Shown here one piece after another: positions 35,890-47,509 of a stretch of DNA of 64,000 nucleotides. Numbering within the stretch: position 1 is the stretch's first letter; each line of letters opens with the position of its first letter. The stretch lies in contig JAQYUZ010000054.1 of NCBI GenBank assembly GCA_033819885.1, forward strand, positions 46,231-110,230, in the 5' to 3' direction. Under the pieces are notes generated by a model. That model was not told where the DNA came from, did not search any database, and was given only the letters and a program-made list of their open reading frames with translations. The position numbers and the translations under genes were made by a program. The DNA is from Microbotryomycetes sp. JL201. Taxonomy: Eukaryota > Basidiomycota > Microbotryomycetes.

Positions 35890-37674
35890 ATGTCTGCCGT
35901 CGTCTCCAGAATGTCGTGCTCGTCTACAACGTCGACCGCTATTCGACTCGGACTCCCCACACGCTCGTCATCCTCTTCCTCACCGACGTTGTTGATGTCA
36001 AGGTCCAAGCGTCTGTTGTCGACGACAGTGAGATCAATGGCCAATCAACGTACAGCTTTGTACGATTTTCATACTCGACCAGAACACGGAGGCAAAATGG
36101 TAGAGTTTGCAGGATGGGACATGCCATTGAGTTATTCTGGTACAAACGGAGAAAGAGTTGCAGGTGGACCAGGTACGTGCGATCCCTCCTCCCGCGCGCT
36201 CACGCGCGGTCTCACTCGTTCACGAAACTTTCTCTCTGCGCTCGAGTTTGGGTTTGTACGTAAAAGACTGGAAGCTGACGACTCGTTGACTTTCACTAGT
36301 GGCTGAACATCATCAAGTTCGTAAATCTGCTGCGTTGTTTGACGTCGGACACATGGTTCAAAGCACGTCAGTCATCGTGTCGTTTCTTCACTCGAGTCCA
36401 AAATTCGTTGAGCGATCGAGGCTGACACGTTCAACAGGTACGAAGGCCCCGGCGCAGCGGCATTCCTCGCTCACTTGTTGCCAGCGTCTTTGGACTCTCC
36501 TATTTCCGATGGACCGATCAAGAAATCGTCCCTGAGCGTCTTGTTGAACGACGAGGGTGGAATTATTGATGATTGCATGATTACGAGATGGGGTCCAGAA
36601 TCGTCAGTCCATCCCTTCAATGACTCGCGGCACGTGCAAACGCGACTGACATGGACATGCGTGCCTTCAGTTTCTACCTCGTTACGAACGCAGGCTGCGC
36701 CGCACGTGACCTCGAATGGATCTCTTCCCACCTCGCCACTTGGAACTCTTCTCACTCTGATTCTGAAAGAGTCAAGATGACTGTCTTGTCAAACTCTGGA
36801 TTGATTGCTCTTCAAGGCCCGGAAGCCCACGTTGCTTTGCAAAAACTTGTCGTTCAAGACTCTGGATCGTTCGAGTTGAACAAGCAATTGGTGTTTGGTC
36901 AATCGGCTTTCATCAAACTGGGAGCTAGTTCAACAATTGGCACCGTACACGTGGCAAGAGGTGGATACACTGGTGAAGACGGTTTCGAGATTTCGGTCGA
37001 CACGGCTCAAGGTACGGTCGACTTGGCCGAAGCTTTGGTCGATCAACCACAAGTCAAATTGGCAGGATTGGCTGCCAGAGACAGTTTGAGATTGGAAGCG
37101 GGTCTGTGTTTGTACGGACATGATTTGAACGAACAGACGGGCGTCGGAGAAGCTGCTTTGAACTGGGTTGTCGGTCAGTCGAAACTCTCTCGCCTGGTCG
37201 GATCCCGCTTCTTGTATATGCAATTTTCTGACATGTTCATCTACAACGTAGGCAAGGACAGAAGACAGTCTGGATCGTTCATCGGTAGCGAACGGACGTT
37301 GGACGAATTGAAAAAAGGTGGTTGCAGGCGTAAACGTATCGGACTCGTCGTCGAAAAGGGAGCTCCAGCACGAGGTTCGTAACCGATGCGCTTTGTCATG
37401 ACAGTATGTCTGCCTTGTCAACTGATAACATGAACTCCTTTCCCCAGAGGGAGCCAAAATATTTGATCCAGAAAGTAAAACCCAAGTGGGTGTCGTCACC
37501 TCGGGTCTGCCTTCACCTACACTCGGACAAAACATTTCAATGGGTTACATTTACACTGCCGAACCTGGTTTGAACAAGAAAGGTAGTCAAGTTTTGGTCG
37601 AAGTGAGAGGAAAGATGAGACAGGCTCAAGTCGTGTCGATGCCTTGGATCAAACCTGGTTACTTTAGAGGATAG
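35890..37674 (+). CDS. GCV1: Glycine cleavage system T protein (aminomethyltransferase), mitochondrial
   Basis: The tetrahydrofolate-dependent subunit that transfers the methylene group from glycine. The N-terminus is a Ser/Arg-rich mitochondrial presequence ending near KRLLSTTVRSM, followed by RTALYDFHTRPEHGGKMVEFAGWDMPLSY. Then come HHQVRKSAALFDVGHMVQS, GGIIDDCMITRW, FYLVTNAGCAARDLEWI, SGLIALQGPEA, RGGYTGEDGFEISV, LAGLAARDSLRLEAGLCLYGH and, near the end, GVVTSGLPSPTLGQNISMGY with VRGKMRQAQVVSMPW. The order and length (about 420 aa) are those of the complete enzyme. At least five short introns interrupt it. The start could also be 35758, which only lengthens the presequence. It converges with the thioredoxin-TPR gene, 140 bp apart. 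Confidence 0.94.
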
Positions 37675-37814
37675 ATTTGTGAACGCGCTTTGGTTTTGCA
37701 TTGCATAATTTCAAGTGACAACAAATGAACAAACGAAACAGAAACAGGCTTTGTCGTGTATGAAATAGAGTAAAAAAAAAAGCAGGGTCAGCCAAAACGA
37801 GCAAGAGCTCGGTT

Positions 37815-38778
37815 TCATGCTCGGGCTCGATCGAGTTTCTGTTGAGCTTCTAGTTTGACAGTTCCTTGACTGTATTCGACTGCTTTCTCGTATGCTTCGG
37901 CTGCTCGTGCTTTGGTTGTGTTCGTTTGGCCGTCCAAAGCCAAGAGAGCATCGCCGAGTCTGACGTAGGCCTTGCCCCAAGTCGGAGACAGTTTGACCGA
38001 CGTTTCAGCATCCGAAACAGCTGCAGACGAGTTTCCAATCTTGAGGTGAGTGATTGAGCGGTTCGCGTACAGTTGCGGAGATTCAGACTAAAACAGAGAG
38101 AGAAAAGTGTGCGCGTGCGCGATCGGGTTTCAGTTTCCGCTTTGAATCCTGACGTGAGGGGGATGACGCACAGCATGTTCGATCGCTTCCGAGTAGTGTT
38201 CGAGGGCTTTGTCAAAGTCCTGTGCTTTGAAGGCGGCGTCTGCCAAGTCTTTTGCTTCTTGAGCCTCGGTGGGTAATGGCGCGACAGGTGGGTTGGGTCC
38301 AGCGTGGGCAGTGATTGCCTTCATTAGGGATGGCGGATCTGCTCCACGAATCTAGTACAGTTCCGTATGTCAGTCCTGCATTCGGTTCGAAGCATCGGCT
38401 AGGAAGGAAACGCTGATCGCCTTACGGTCTCGACTACTTGGCCTTGTTTGATGACTTTGAACGTCGGCATGGCAGAGATCTGACTGTTCAAAGACAATAG
38501 AGCTGCGTCAATTTTGCGGCGGGACTTGAATGTGTCAATTTTGCGACATACTATTTCGCGGCGATCGGTTGCAACGCGTCAACGTCCACTCTCAAAAACG
38601 TGCTTTGTGGATACTGCCGACTAAAGTTGCTGAAGACTGGTGCTATCTGCTTGCATGGTCCGCACCAGGTTGCGTGAAAGTCTACAATGACGGTGCGGCC
38701 GAGTTGCTTGGCTGTGCGCAACTGGTTGTTCCATTCGCCGACGGATGTCACCTCGTGCAAGTTGGCAGGGCCACTCAT
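37815..38778 (-). CDS. Thioredoxin-TPR fusion protein
   Basis: The N-terminal thioredoxin fold starts MSGPANLHEVTSVGEWNNQL, has the redox motif VDFHATWCGPCKQIAPVF and, after an intron, the cis-proline loop SAMPTFKVIKQGQVVET. The next exon finishes the fold (RGADPPSLMKAI) and runs on without a break into tetratricopeptide repeats: DLADAAFKAQDFDKALEHYS, then YANRSITHLKIGNSSAAVSD and KAYVRLGDALLALDG. It ends RARA with TGA at 37815-37817. Because fold end and first TPR share one exon, the fusion is genuine. Plant TDX and some fungal proteins have this layout and link Hsp70-type TPR docking to disulfide chemistry; here that role is inferred. Confidence 0.88.
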
Positions 38779-39031
38779 GGCGCTAAATGCTCAGCCTGGT
38801 ACTGTAGCGTGTGAGAGAGAAGGATGGGCGAGGGCAACAAAGACTGAGCGCCAGGCGGAATTGTTGATGACTAAGCAGTAAAAAGCAGGATCACCAGCTA
38901 ACATTCGATTACGTCTGAATTATGAAAGAGGTCCGAGACGGGCCCGATGAGCAAAATGATTCGTCATGCCGATTATTCGCAACAGCGAGCCGCGCGGAGC
39001 TCGAGCGCGGGTTTGCTCAGCAACGCACAAC
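38779..39031. promoter_or_regulatory. Divergent promoter, thioredoxin-TPR and aldo-keto reductase
   Basis: 253 bp between the two divergent start codons. Both genes encode oxidoreductase-type proteins, so co-regulation is possible but not shown by any motif I can see. Confidence 0.35.
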
Positions 39032-40432
39032 ATGTCACTCGGCCGAGCCTTCTCGATTGGCACGGCTGGAGCCAAGATCCCTGCGGTCGGTCTCGGGTAA
39101 GTGAGCGACTCGTCTGATGTGATATCATTTCGATCGGATGCAACGACAGCGAAACGAGCACATGACATGCTAACTCTGATCGCAAACGCGATGCCGCCCC
39201 GCCTAGCACATGGCAGTCTGACCCAGGTGCTGTCCGCAAAGCAGTCGCCACTGCCATCAACGCAGGCTACAGGTGAGCTTGATGGGGCGAGCTCACCGGC
39301 CGTCGGCTTCAATGTGGGGCCGAGCCAATCGGCAGGCATACTGAATATCCGTATACCTCGCAGGCACATAGACTGCGCATGGATCTACAAGAACGAAAAC
39401 GAGGTCGGGCAGGGCATCAAGGACAGCGGCATTGACAGAAAAGAACTCTTTTTGACGTCCAAGCTGTGGAATTCGTCGCATGCCCCTGATCGCGTCGAGA
39501 AGGCATTGGACGAGACTTTACAGAATTTACAAGTGTCCTATCTGGACTTGTACCTGATGCAGTCAGTTGGCGCGCGCGCGCGCGCGAGATGCCTTGCCGC
39601 CACTGCCGGTTAATGTTGTCGCCCCTGCAGCTGGCCTGTCGCTTTCGCACAAGGCAAGACACCATCAGGCAAGCCCAACATTGATTGGAAATTGACCGAC
39701 GACCCCTTGCCGACTTGGCGCGCCCTCGAGGCGCTCGTCGAAAAGGGCAAGATTCGCAACATTGGGATCTCCAACTTTACGATCAAGCGAGCAAAGCATT
39801 TGTTGGACAATGCAAAAATCAAACCGGCCGTCAATCAGGTCGAACTCAATTTGCACTGCGCTCAGCCAGAGCTTGTCGAGGTGTGTAACGAACAAGGTCG
39901 AGTCGTTTTGTGCCCATTTGGCTAACACGACAGCTCGTCGCAGTGGTGCCTGTCAAATGGCATTCTTGTCGAGTCGTACTCCCCTCTCGGATCGACAGGT
40001 GCCCCCCAAATGGATGACCCAGTCGTGAGTGGCAATTTGATCTTCCAACCTCGCAGTCAGTCATGCTCATAGCGTCGCTCATGCAGGTCAAAGAGCTCGC
40101 ACAAAAGCACAATGTCGGTCCGGCAAACATTCTGATCTCGTGGCAAGTCGAACGCGGTTGCATTTGCTTGCCCAAATCAGTCACACCGGAGCGCATCGTC
40201 TCAAACTTCAAAGGTGCGCTGGCGTTAGAGGACATCACCTGATCTAGCATGGTCCAGCACTGCCGATTGCCGAGCTAAAGCTTGTCTCATGTGCGTAGAC
40301 GTCAAATTATCGAAAGAAGACGTCGACAAGCTCAACAAGCGTGCGAAAGAGTTTGGCACGAAGCGTACCGTTGACCCGTCAAAAGCATGGGGCGTCAACG
40401 TATTTGACGACAGCAAGCCCTCGAAATTGTGA
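39032..40432 (+). CDS. Aldo-keto reductase
   Basis: An NAD(P)H-dependent carbonyl reductase of the AKR superfamily. It starts [20 protein letters not shown]. Catalytic tetrad: Asp in [13 protein letters not shown] (after splicing), Tyr in the same block, Lys in [15 protein letters not shown], and the His in LYLMHWPVAF. The His codon is assembled across the intron 39562-39630. [26 protein letters not shown] and [17 protein letters not shown] follow. [22 protein letters not shown], the cofactor-binding end, precedes [21 protein letters not shown]. Eight or so exons; stop at 40430-40432. The length (about 320 aa) is standard. The natural substrate is not evident. Confidence 0.93.
39570..39586. 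repeat. (GC)n microsatellite inside an aldo-keto reductase intron
   Basis: Seventeen alternating G/C bases within the 69-bp intron 39562-39630, a few bases after the donor site. Confidence 0.85.
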
Positions 40433-41299
40433 AGCACTCGAGCACTCTAAGCGCGAATATGGTTGAAGCGGCAACAATTGTCTACGAAAATGAAGATAAG
40501 AAACTCAGCTGTGCTCAGGACACCGCGCAAATAAAATGCTTCAAGAGTTTGATCTTGATATCGGCATCCACTTGAGCTGGAACATGCACTTTTTTTCTAT
40601 CTGAGAAAGCCGGCCTCTCTTGCGTAGCCTGCGTTTGCCACGAGTACAGCCGCTTCCTACCGGCGCGAAATGTTACCGGTCGCTCGGCGCCTGTGAGCTG
40701 GCTGTGGTCTGATCGTTAGGGGTTCCGAGACTTTGTCGCTACTCCCCGCTCTCTGCACTCCCACCCATCCTCACTTTCGCGTTGAGCTCAAAAAATTCTT
40801 TGGATTTTTTGGGTTCAACGCGGGTCACTCTGGCCTTGCAACCGGTGAGTACACAGCCGAAACTATATGGCCTTGGTTCGTGCAAACTTGCTATCCTTTG
40901 GCTGCCCCTACATGCCTGCTTCGGCGTTGCACTCGCGCAGAATCCTTTCCATTGGAGCACCCGGGTGGAAACACGACACGGCACAGGCAGGCAAGCCACG
41001 TGGCAAAGTCATATTGATCGTAGTTTAGGAGGTGAGACGAATTCGGCATTGTCATCCCTTACACGCGCACATTGTTCTTGAGGCAGCATCGACAACGATC
41101 ATCAAGCTTTTCGGATTGCGTGTGCGAGGTTGGACAATTGTCATTGTTGATTGCCCGCAACATCCAAGGCTGTGTGCGTCACTGCAGGCCACAGTGTACC
41201 AATTTCCCTCGACAGGCGACTTGGCCCGAGCCTAGTGCTTCTCATTAGCTGTAAAGTGCCATCAAGTGGCTGTGTGGTCGCGTGCAGCGCCCTCGAACG
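40433..41299. other. Intergenic region before AP-3 beta
   Basis: 867 bp. Short open frames on both strands (about 40733-41081) carry no recognisable motif. No tRNA or repeat seen. Confidence 0.4.
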
Positions 41300-44200
41300 A
41301 TGGCCGCGCTCGACTCGCTCAAGCTCAACGCGGCCAGGCTCGGCGCACGCCTCTCGGAGAACCTCGCAGGTCAGCTTTGTTTGATTGAGAAGCCATATAC
41401 GTGGTGCACATGGCCACGGTGAACTTGCGGTCTGGGAACTGATAAAGATCCGTCCGCTTGTACTGAATAGAGCACTCACGAGACCTCGGCTTGATCGTCA
41501 GTTCACATGCATGATATGAACTCAAGCTGTCTGACAAATTCAATCGCTTTAGGACTCGTTTGCGAGCGGCAGCGGCGGCGGATCGGGCAAGTACCTCGAA
41601 AGCGGCGCAGTCGTCACCAATGCAGGCATCGAGGAGACAAAAAAGATGCTCGCGTCAAAGAGAGAGGCAGAAAGAATGGAAGGACTCAAGCGCGTTGTTG
41701 CCGTCAGTCAGAAAGGCAAGGCTATCTGAAGCAACGGCCGCTGATGAGCGCCACTCGCAGATGATGACAAAGAACTTGCCCGTGACAAGCTTCTTCCCTC
41801 TCGTGACTTCATTGCTATCACCTTCGACGCCTCTGCAAGCTCGCTCATTGATATCGGCCTATATTGTACATTGCGCTGCGACCGCTCCCGAGCTCGCCTT
41901 GCTGTCGATCAACGCTTATCAGAAGGACCTGTCCGACCCGAACCCGATCATCAGAGCTGGTGCCATCAAGACACTTGCGCTTATGAACCTCGACGACATT
42001 CGCGAGCTAGTCGGCTTGGCCGTGTCGAAAGGCGCTCGAGACGGATCTTGGTACGTAAGAAGAGCGTCGGCAGATGCCACAATCTCATTGTGGACGAGCG
42101 ATTCGACGGCTTCAAACTTCGACTCGCTTTTGCCGGCGTTAGTCGTATTGCTGGACAACGCATCGCCTTTGACGATCGGGGCAGCGTTGTCTGCCTGGGA
42201 GACACTCTGTCCGAATCGGTGGGACCTGATCCATCAAAACTACCGCAAATGGTGCAAAATCCTTGTTGACGTCGAAGAGTGGGGGCAATGCGTCGTCATG
42301 CGTGTATTGCTGAGATATGGAAGGACATTCTTTGTCGACCCGGCGATCAACGACGGCAAGGTAGACCCAGACGCCGAACTTCTATTGAAGGCTTCTGAGA
42401 TCTTGTTGCAGCACATCAATCCGGCGGTGAGCGGACAAGGGACGTTCGCTCGTCCCCTGAACTAAAGGCTCCTCGGACAGGTTACGTCAGCAGCAATCAA
42501 AGTACAATACTATCTCGGGCCAGCCGATCGTCACAGAACCATCGTCAAGCCGCTCCTCAGGCTTATGAGGACGACGGAGGAGGTGCAAACGTTTGCGCTA
42601 GAAGAGTGCGCGGCGATTGCTCAAAGTCGGCCCGTAGGTCAATTCACGCCCCTGAGCATATCAGCAGCTGACTCTTCACGTGGGCAGGATCTATTTGTCG
42701 ACTACGTACCCACCTTTTTGGTCCGGTTCACCGACTCACTCGCCAGCAAACAGGTTCGACTACGCATTCTTGTGGCACTTGCAACAGAGGCAAACATCAA
42801 CATGATCTTGACAGAGTTGTTCGCATACGTCAACGACTCGGAGGAATCATTCTCAGCTGAAGTGATCACAGCCATTGGAAAATGTGCGAGACGTGTCCCA
42901 GAGGCCATGGACAAGTGTTTGAAGGCGTTGGTCAGATTGTCGTCGAGCAAGAGTGGTGCGTCAGAAATATCCGCTGCTTGCGTGACGACTGACTCATCTG
43001 TTCTTACCAGACATGATTGTTTCCCGCTCAATCCTCGTCTTGCGATCTCTGCTAAGCTCGACGCAGTTTCCACTTATCGTCAGTCGCCTGCAGATTATAG
43101 AGAAACTTGTAGCGCTCTTGCACGAGAACAAGATTGGGCAACCTGCTGCACGAGCATCCATCTACTGGCTCGTGGGACAGTTTGCCGAGGACGGATTACT
43201 GGATACGATCGCTCCAGACACGGTCCGAGTTGGTGCCAAGAACTTTGCTCAAGAGGTGAGCTTATTACTCTGTAGCCCGCGTTCCTGAAGCTCGGCTGAC
43301 CGGCTGCATCACTGCGATAGTCTGATGCTGCAAAGCTTCAGCTTTTGACTTTGTCTGCAAAGCTCGTCGTCTTGTCCGCATCATCTCCACTCCAACCGAA
43401 CCTGACGACGTTGTCAATGTTGTTCACGTACTTGGTCACTTTGGGTCGGTACGACCTTGTCTACGAAGTTCGCGACAGGGCTAGGTTCTTGAAAGGCTTG
43501 GTCGAACAAGCTCAAACCGGCCAAGCGCACGGAGAGGCCAACATGACGTTGAACGAAGAAGATTTCAAGCGAGGTGTCTCGATTGAAGATCTGACAGGTT
43601 CGAGCGCTTTAGCTGCTCAACACGGTGCGAACCACATTGGGCTGAGCGGTCGCGATTTGAGAAGAATCTTGTTTGAAGGCAAGACGAAGGCTCACGGACA
43701 AGGTTCGTATCCGAAAAAATTGGATGGATCTAACAAACTAACAATATATGACCACAGAGGTTGCTGAGTCAGCAACAGAGCTGGGCACTTTCGCACTCGC
43801 ACTGCCCACACGTCGGCTTTTGTTTTCGTCCTCTTCTTCAAGCTCGGCTCTACCACCCTACGCCACAACTCGAGTCGCGCCATCTAGCATACGTGATCCA
43901 CCCACTCTACAAATGTCAAACGGCTCAGGCGAAACAGCTGCGGCAGAACGATCCTCGACACCGCTCCGCGGATTCGGATCAGATTCGTTCCCGGTCGGCT
44001 CAGAGCTTTTGTCATCACGTAGTGGGAGGGCGAGTCCGGTCGTGCTCGTGCCATCGAATTTGTCAGGCGAGAGTCCTGATCCTGCAGCAGGTTCGAGGTC
44101 GAGAGGGTCCCGGGGAAGAGGGTACGTTGATTTGGATGATTTCTTGGATGATGACGAAGGCGAAACTGAAAGCGAGGAGGACACTGAAGAAGAAGAGGGA

Positions 44201-44317
44201 AACGACGAAGACGATGACAGCGGTCAAGAGGAAGAGAGCGGCGAGACAGAGACTGATACGGGAGAGGACGAAGATGAAAGTGAAAAAGAACCGGAGATTG
44301 AACAGCAAAGACACTAG
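41300..44317 (+). CDS. APL6: AP-3 adaptor complex, beta subunit
   Basis: The large subunit of the clathrin-independent AP-3 coat that carries cargo from Golgi to vacuole. Exon 1 (MAALDSLKLNAARLGARLSE) and exon 2 (SGKYLESGAVVTNAGIEETK) precede the adaptin trunk. Helical-repeat motifs include FFPLVTSLLSPSTPLQARSL, LALLSINAYQKDLSDPNPII, RAGAIKTLALMNLDDIRELV, WYVRRASADATISLW, SEILLQHINPAV and LDTIAPDTVRVGAKNFAQE. The hinge is acidic and Ser-rich (YVDLDDFLDDDEGETESEED, then Glu/Asp runs) as in metazoan and fungal beta-3. No C-terminal ear follows; the protein ends at 44317 after the acidic tail. About ten introns, most under 80 nt. Confidence 0.92.
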
Positions 44318-44688
44318 ATCCATTTGAAATCGCAAGGCTCAAACCAACTTGTCTTGCTCGTATGCGAACGAAGTTCAAATTAGTTTCAGAAATCAAGCGC
44401 GAGGGAAAACAGCGCAATTTCAAATTCAAGCTCCTCTAGTAGCTCGAGCCAGCCAGAAACACACTCCAAACACACGACGTTTGAGTCGCGCCAGCGCTGT
44501 ACGCTGGCACGCATCACAGTGTCATACTTGTCCTCGAAGGGGATTCGCTGCAAGTCTTTCTGAAATTCGCCGCTTTCAGGATTCGAGTACTTGAAGCATC
44601 AATGCAAGTGCACCAACGCAGATCAAATAGTCAAGCAAAGCAAACTTCAAAGTTCCACCAGGATGAACTTCTCGGAAGAGCCGAAATG
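44318..44688. other. 3' intergenic region of AP-3 beta
   Basis: 371 bp between convergent reading frames; no gene or structured element recognised. Confidence 0.35.
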
Positions 44689-45360
44689 TCAAGCAAGTGA
44701 CCCGGTCTGAGCGCGACTTTGGCATGTGTACAGGTCGCGAGGTGCATCATGCGGCTTGTGCTTCAGCATCCTGCTAAGATCAAAGTGACGTGTCGCGAGA
44801 TCAGAGAATGCCAAAAACCCGCTCCTGTCGGCTGACGCCTTTGGTTGAAAGACCTTGCCCGCTTCCTGGAGATCTTGTAGCGTTGCCGCACCCGGATCCA
44901 GACCAACGCAATCGCAAGCCCAGCGTACGAGCTCGACTGACGCCTGAGAATGATGGAGGCGCCACATGCAATGGGCCGTCTGACCGTGCGCGTTAAGCGT
45001 TCGAGGCAGCACGACTCTGTAAAACGGCTGAAAAGAGGGCCGAGACCCCTCAAGCTTGTCCATATAGCAAGAAGTATCAAAGAAGGCTGCAATAGCGCGG
45101 TCAAACCAGTGCTTGTTGTATTCGCTTGCCGGGTAATCGAGTGGATCATTCGGGAGCTGCTGGAATTGCCGGCCTTCGCTACGCGACTGAATCACCTTGA
45201 TTGCTTGCACTCGAACATGCTCTTGCGCTCGTCGAATGTTATCGCTCGATCTCGATACCCCATTCCACTCTGGCCGGCATACGAGAGTTTCTTTTTCTCC
45301 ACCAGGAGCGGATCTTCGGTAGCTCGCACAACTAGTCCAACGGCAGCACGACCATGGTAT
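44689..45360 (-). CDS. Unrecognised coding region, possibly incomplete or degenerate
   Basis: An open frame runs from just after a TAA (45361-45363) to the stop at 44689, with protein-like composition: VCRPEWNGVSRSSDNIRRAQ, SEYNKHWFDRAIAAFFDTSC, NAHGQTAHCMWRLHHSQASV and LVRWACDCVGLDPGAATLQD. It has no ATG near its 5' end. A second frame just upstream (RRRELFLTHYAEFREQLESE, about 45340-45425) also looks coding but meets a TAG, and I found no intron that joins the two in phase. The NAHGQTAHCMW piece has a faint ankyrin look, not enough to assign. Either an exon junction escapes me or the gene is disabled. The histidine acid phosphatase gene ends only about 250 bp upstream. Confidence 0.35.
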   Translation of the reverse strand: MPWSCCRWTSCASYRRSAPGGEKETLVCRPEWNGVSRSSDNIRRAQEHVRVQAIKVIQSRSEGRQFQQLPNDPLDYPASEYNKHWFDRAIAAFFDTSCYMDKLEGSRPSFQPFYRVVLPRTLNAHGQTAHCMWRLHHSQASVELVRWACDCVGLDPGAATLQDLQEAGKVFQPKASADRSGFLAFSDLATRHFDLSRMLKHKPHDAPRDLYTCQSRAQTGSLA

Positions 45361-45606
45361 TTATGTCTTCAGTCTGTTCAGATTCCAGCTGCTCCCTAAA
45401 CTCGGCGTAATGCGTAAGGAAGAGCTCTCTCCTCCGATATACTCTGACTATACAGGAACTCGGTTGCGCGGGGTATTCACATGCGAGTCGTAGAGTCTCT
45501 CACCCTATGAGAGGAGAGTCGTGCGCACATACATTCGGCCCACGTCATACAAGCCGGTCAGGCTACCGCAAAGCCTCTACAACTATCAAAGAATAATTGC
45601 AAATGA

Positions 45607-47509
45607 TCAACGTCGGCTAAACGGCGTCGCACTTGATACAGAATCAGTCTTGCTCAACTCCACATCACCACTCCGGCCCCCTCTGGTTCTCGAACGCTTT
45701 GGCAGCTGAAACCTCGGCCAGACAAAGAACATGATGACAAATAGTCCAACTGCGAGCGCGAGCGTGACTGCAGCTCCAATAAAGCCGGCACCGACGGGTG
45801 AGAAGTGACTTTTCGCAGCGAGCTCGGCAGACAAGCGCCGATAGTTGTCGGCAAGTGCCACAATGTCGCAGCCAGAGTTGACCGTGTTGTTACAAGTGTG
45901 ACACCAGGCTGTCGTATTGGGCAACAAATTCGGCTGTGTGCTCATGCAAAGTCAGTCCGCCTGCGCTGTTCGATCTACAAACCCTGGTGACAAACCTCTA
46001 ATCGAGATACAAACTTGTCGAGGTCAAAGTCAATAGAGTCGGAACCAAACATTGGATAGTACGTAAAATCGTTGTCGACCGTGCCATTCTTGAAACCAAG
46101 TCGTACTGTCAAAGTCCGATCAGCATCGCGACATTCATGACTGGAATGGGCATTATGACGAACTATCATGTCCGTTTCCGGCAGAGTTGGCGCGGACTTC
46201 AAACACAACCGCGCTAGCATAGTCGACAATCGCGTCTGGATAATCGAATCCTGGCGCGCTAGACAACTCTGTCATATTGAACAGCGACAAGAAAGCTGGG
46301 CATAATGGTGTCAGCCAAGTAAAGCAGCTATGGACCGTGTCGCAGAACTCACGCTTGTACGAGACGTGATAGTGTGCAACTTTGACTTCGCTCTCTTGCG
46401 TGAATGCCTGTAGAGATGAGATGACCCGAGGCAGAAAAGTTCGTGCTGCAACTGCAGAGGAGGAATGCCTTATGAGGTTCATGCCCAACCTGTTCAGTCT
46501 GGCACACCCACTGTTTCCGATTCCGTTGGGGTCCGCCGACGTGAACGAGCCCCATTCGTGATAACTGCAATGGAGCGGGTCAGTTCATGACATGTATACC
46601 AACCCAATGGAGCTTACTTGGCCAGGTCTCTTGCTCTAGGAAGCGCGTTCATCCCAATCCGATTCAGCTGCTCAAGAAAACTGGCGTTGTGAATGCTCTG
46701 GACGTTCATCTGCATTCCCAGTCGTCTTCAGATCATTTGTCTCTGATCTAAGGATTTACTTTTTCGAACTCACGTAATCGAAAACATTCCACATGGATTT
46801 GAGATTGACCTCCCGGTCTCCGACCAACGGCTTCAGCGAGTTCAAAAATTCGATATTCTGTTGCTCGACTTGCACAAATTCTGCAGAATTGTAAAACGCA
46901 TTCGTGTGGTTTGTCCAAGTGGGACAATTGACCCAGCTCTCAAGGTCGACGTCGTCCGCTGGGAGAACAGTGTTGACTTGGATGTACTGATATCCTCCTA
47001 GGGGGCTTCAGCAGAGTGATGTCAATACACGTGTCCGTTAGAGGTTCAAAGACCAGCTTACCTTGCCACTTCGGTGCCATTTGCTAGCACCATTGAGCTG
47101 ACACTGTTTGATGAAACGTACGGTCAGTGCCACGCTTTCTGGCCCGCTGCGAATACATGCAAGCGTCCGCAACTCACTTGAGCTTTGGTGGAAACCAACC
47201 CTGAAACATGGCGACCGCCGAATCACTAATGACGCCCCCTTCGCCACCGCCGTCGACGGTCACGTTGAATTGGTTCGGGTCCAAGGTATCGCCGACAGCC
47301 AAGTCTTGAACATATGTTGGGCTTGAATCGTTGCTATATCTGGATCTCAGCAGTTGACCTAGTTGAAAACATTGTTGTTCGCCCAGTGGGGTGATGGCCG
47401 TATCTGTTGTCTTGTACGTCGTTGGGTCTTGGTAAAAGCCTTGGCGATCGCCATGACGGGCCATGATGACAATGCCGAGGACCGGGTTGCTGTTGTCAGA
47501 GGATGCCAT
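45607..47509 (-). CDS. Membrane-anchored histidine acid phosphatase
   Basis: The ATG at 47509 opens LGIVIMARHGDRQGFYQDP, with the RHGDR catalytic motif of the histidine acid phosphatase clade, then TAITPLGEQQCFQLGQLLRS. Further exons give YQYIQVNTVLPADDVDLESW, VQSIHNASFLEQLNRIGMN, HEWGSFTSADPNG and VKVAHYHVSYK. FLSLFNMTELSSAPGFDYPD and YASAVVFEVRANS follow, then a cysteine cluster WCHTCNNTVNSGC. A C-terminal helix VGAGFIGAAVTLALAVGLFV is followed by a short basic tail ending RR. Unlike secreted phytases there is no N-terminal signal peptide; the only membrane segment is C-terminal. The second catalytic motif is not the canonical HD as far as I can see. At least seven exons. Confidence 0.82.

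Noticed and set aside
40733-41081. Overlapping + and - frames in the AP-3 beta upstream region
   Set aside because: No motif, no splice-consistent extension, different frames compete.
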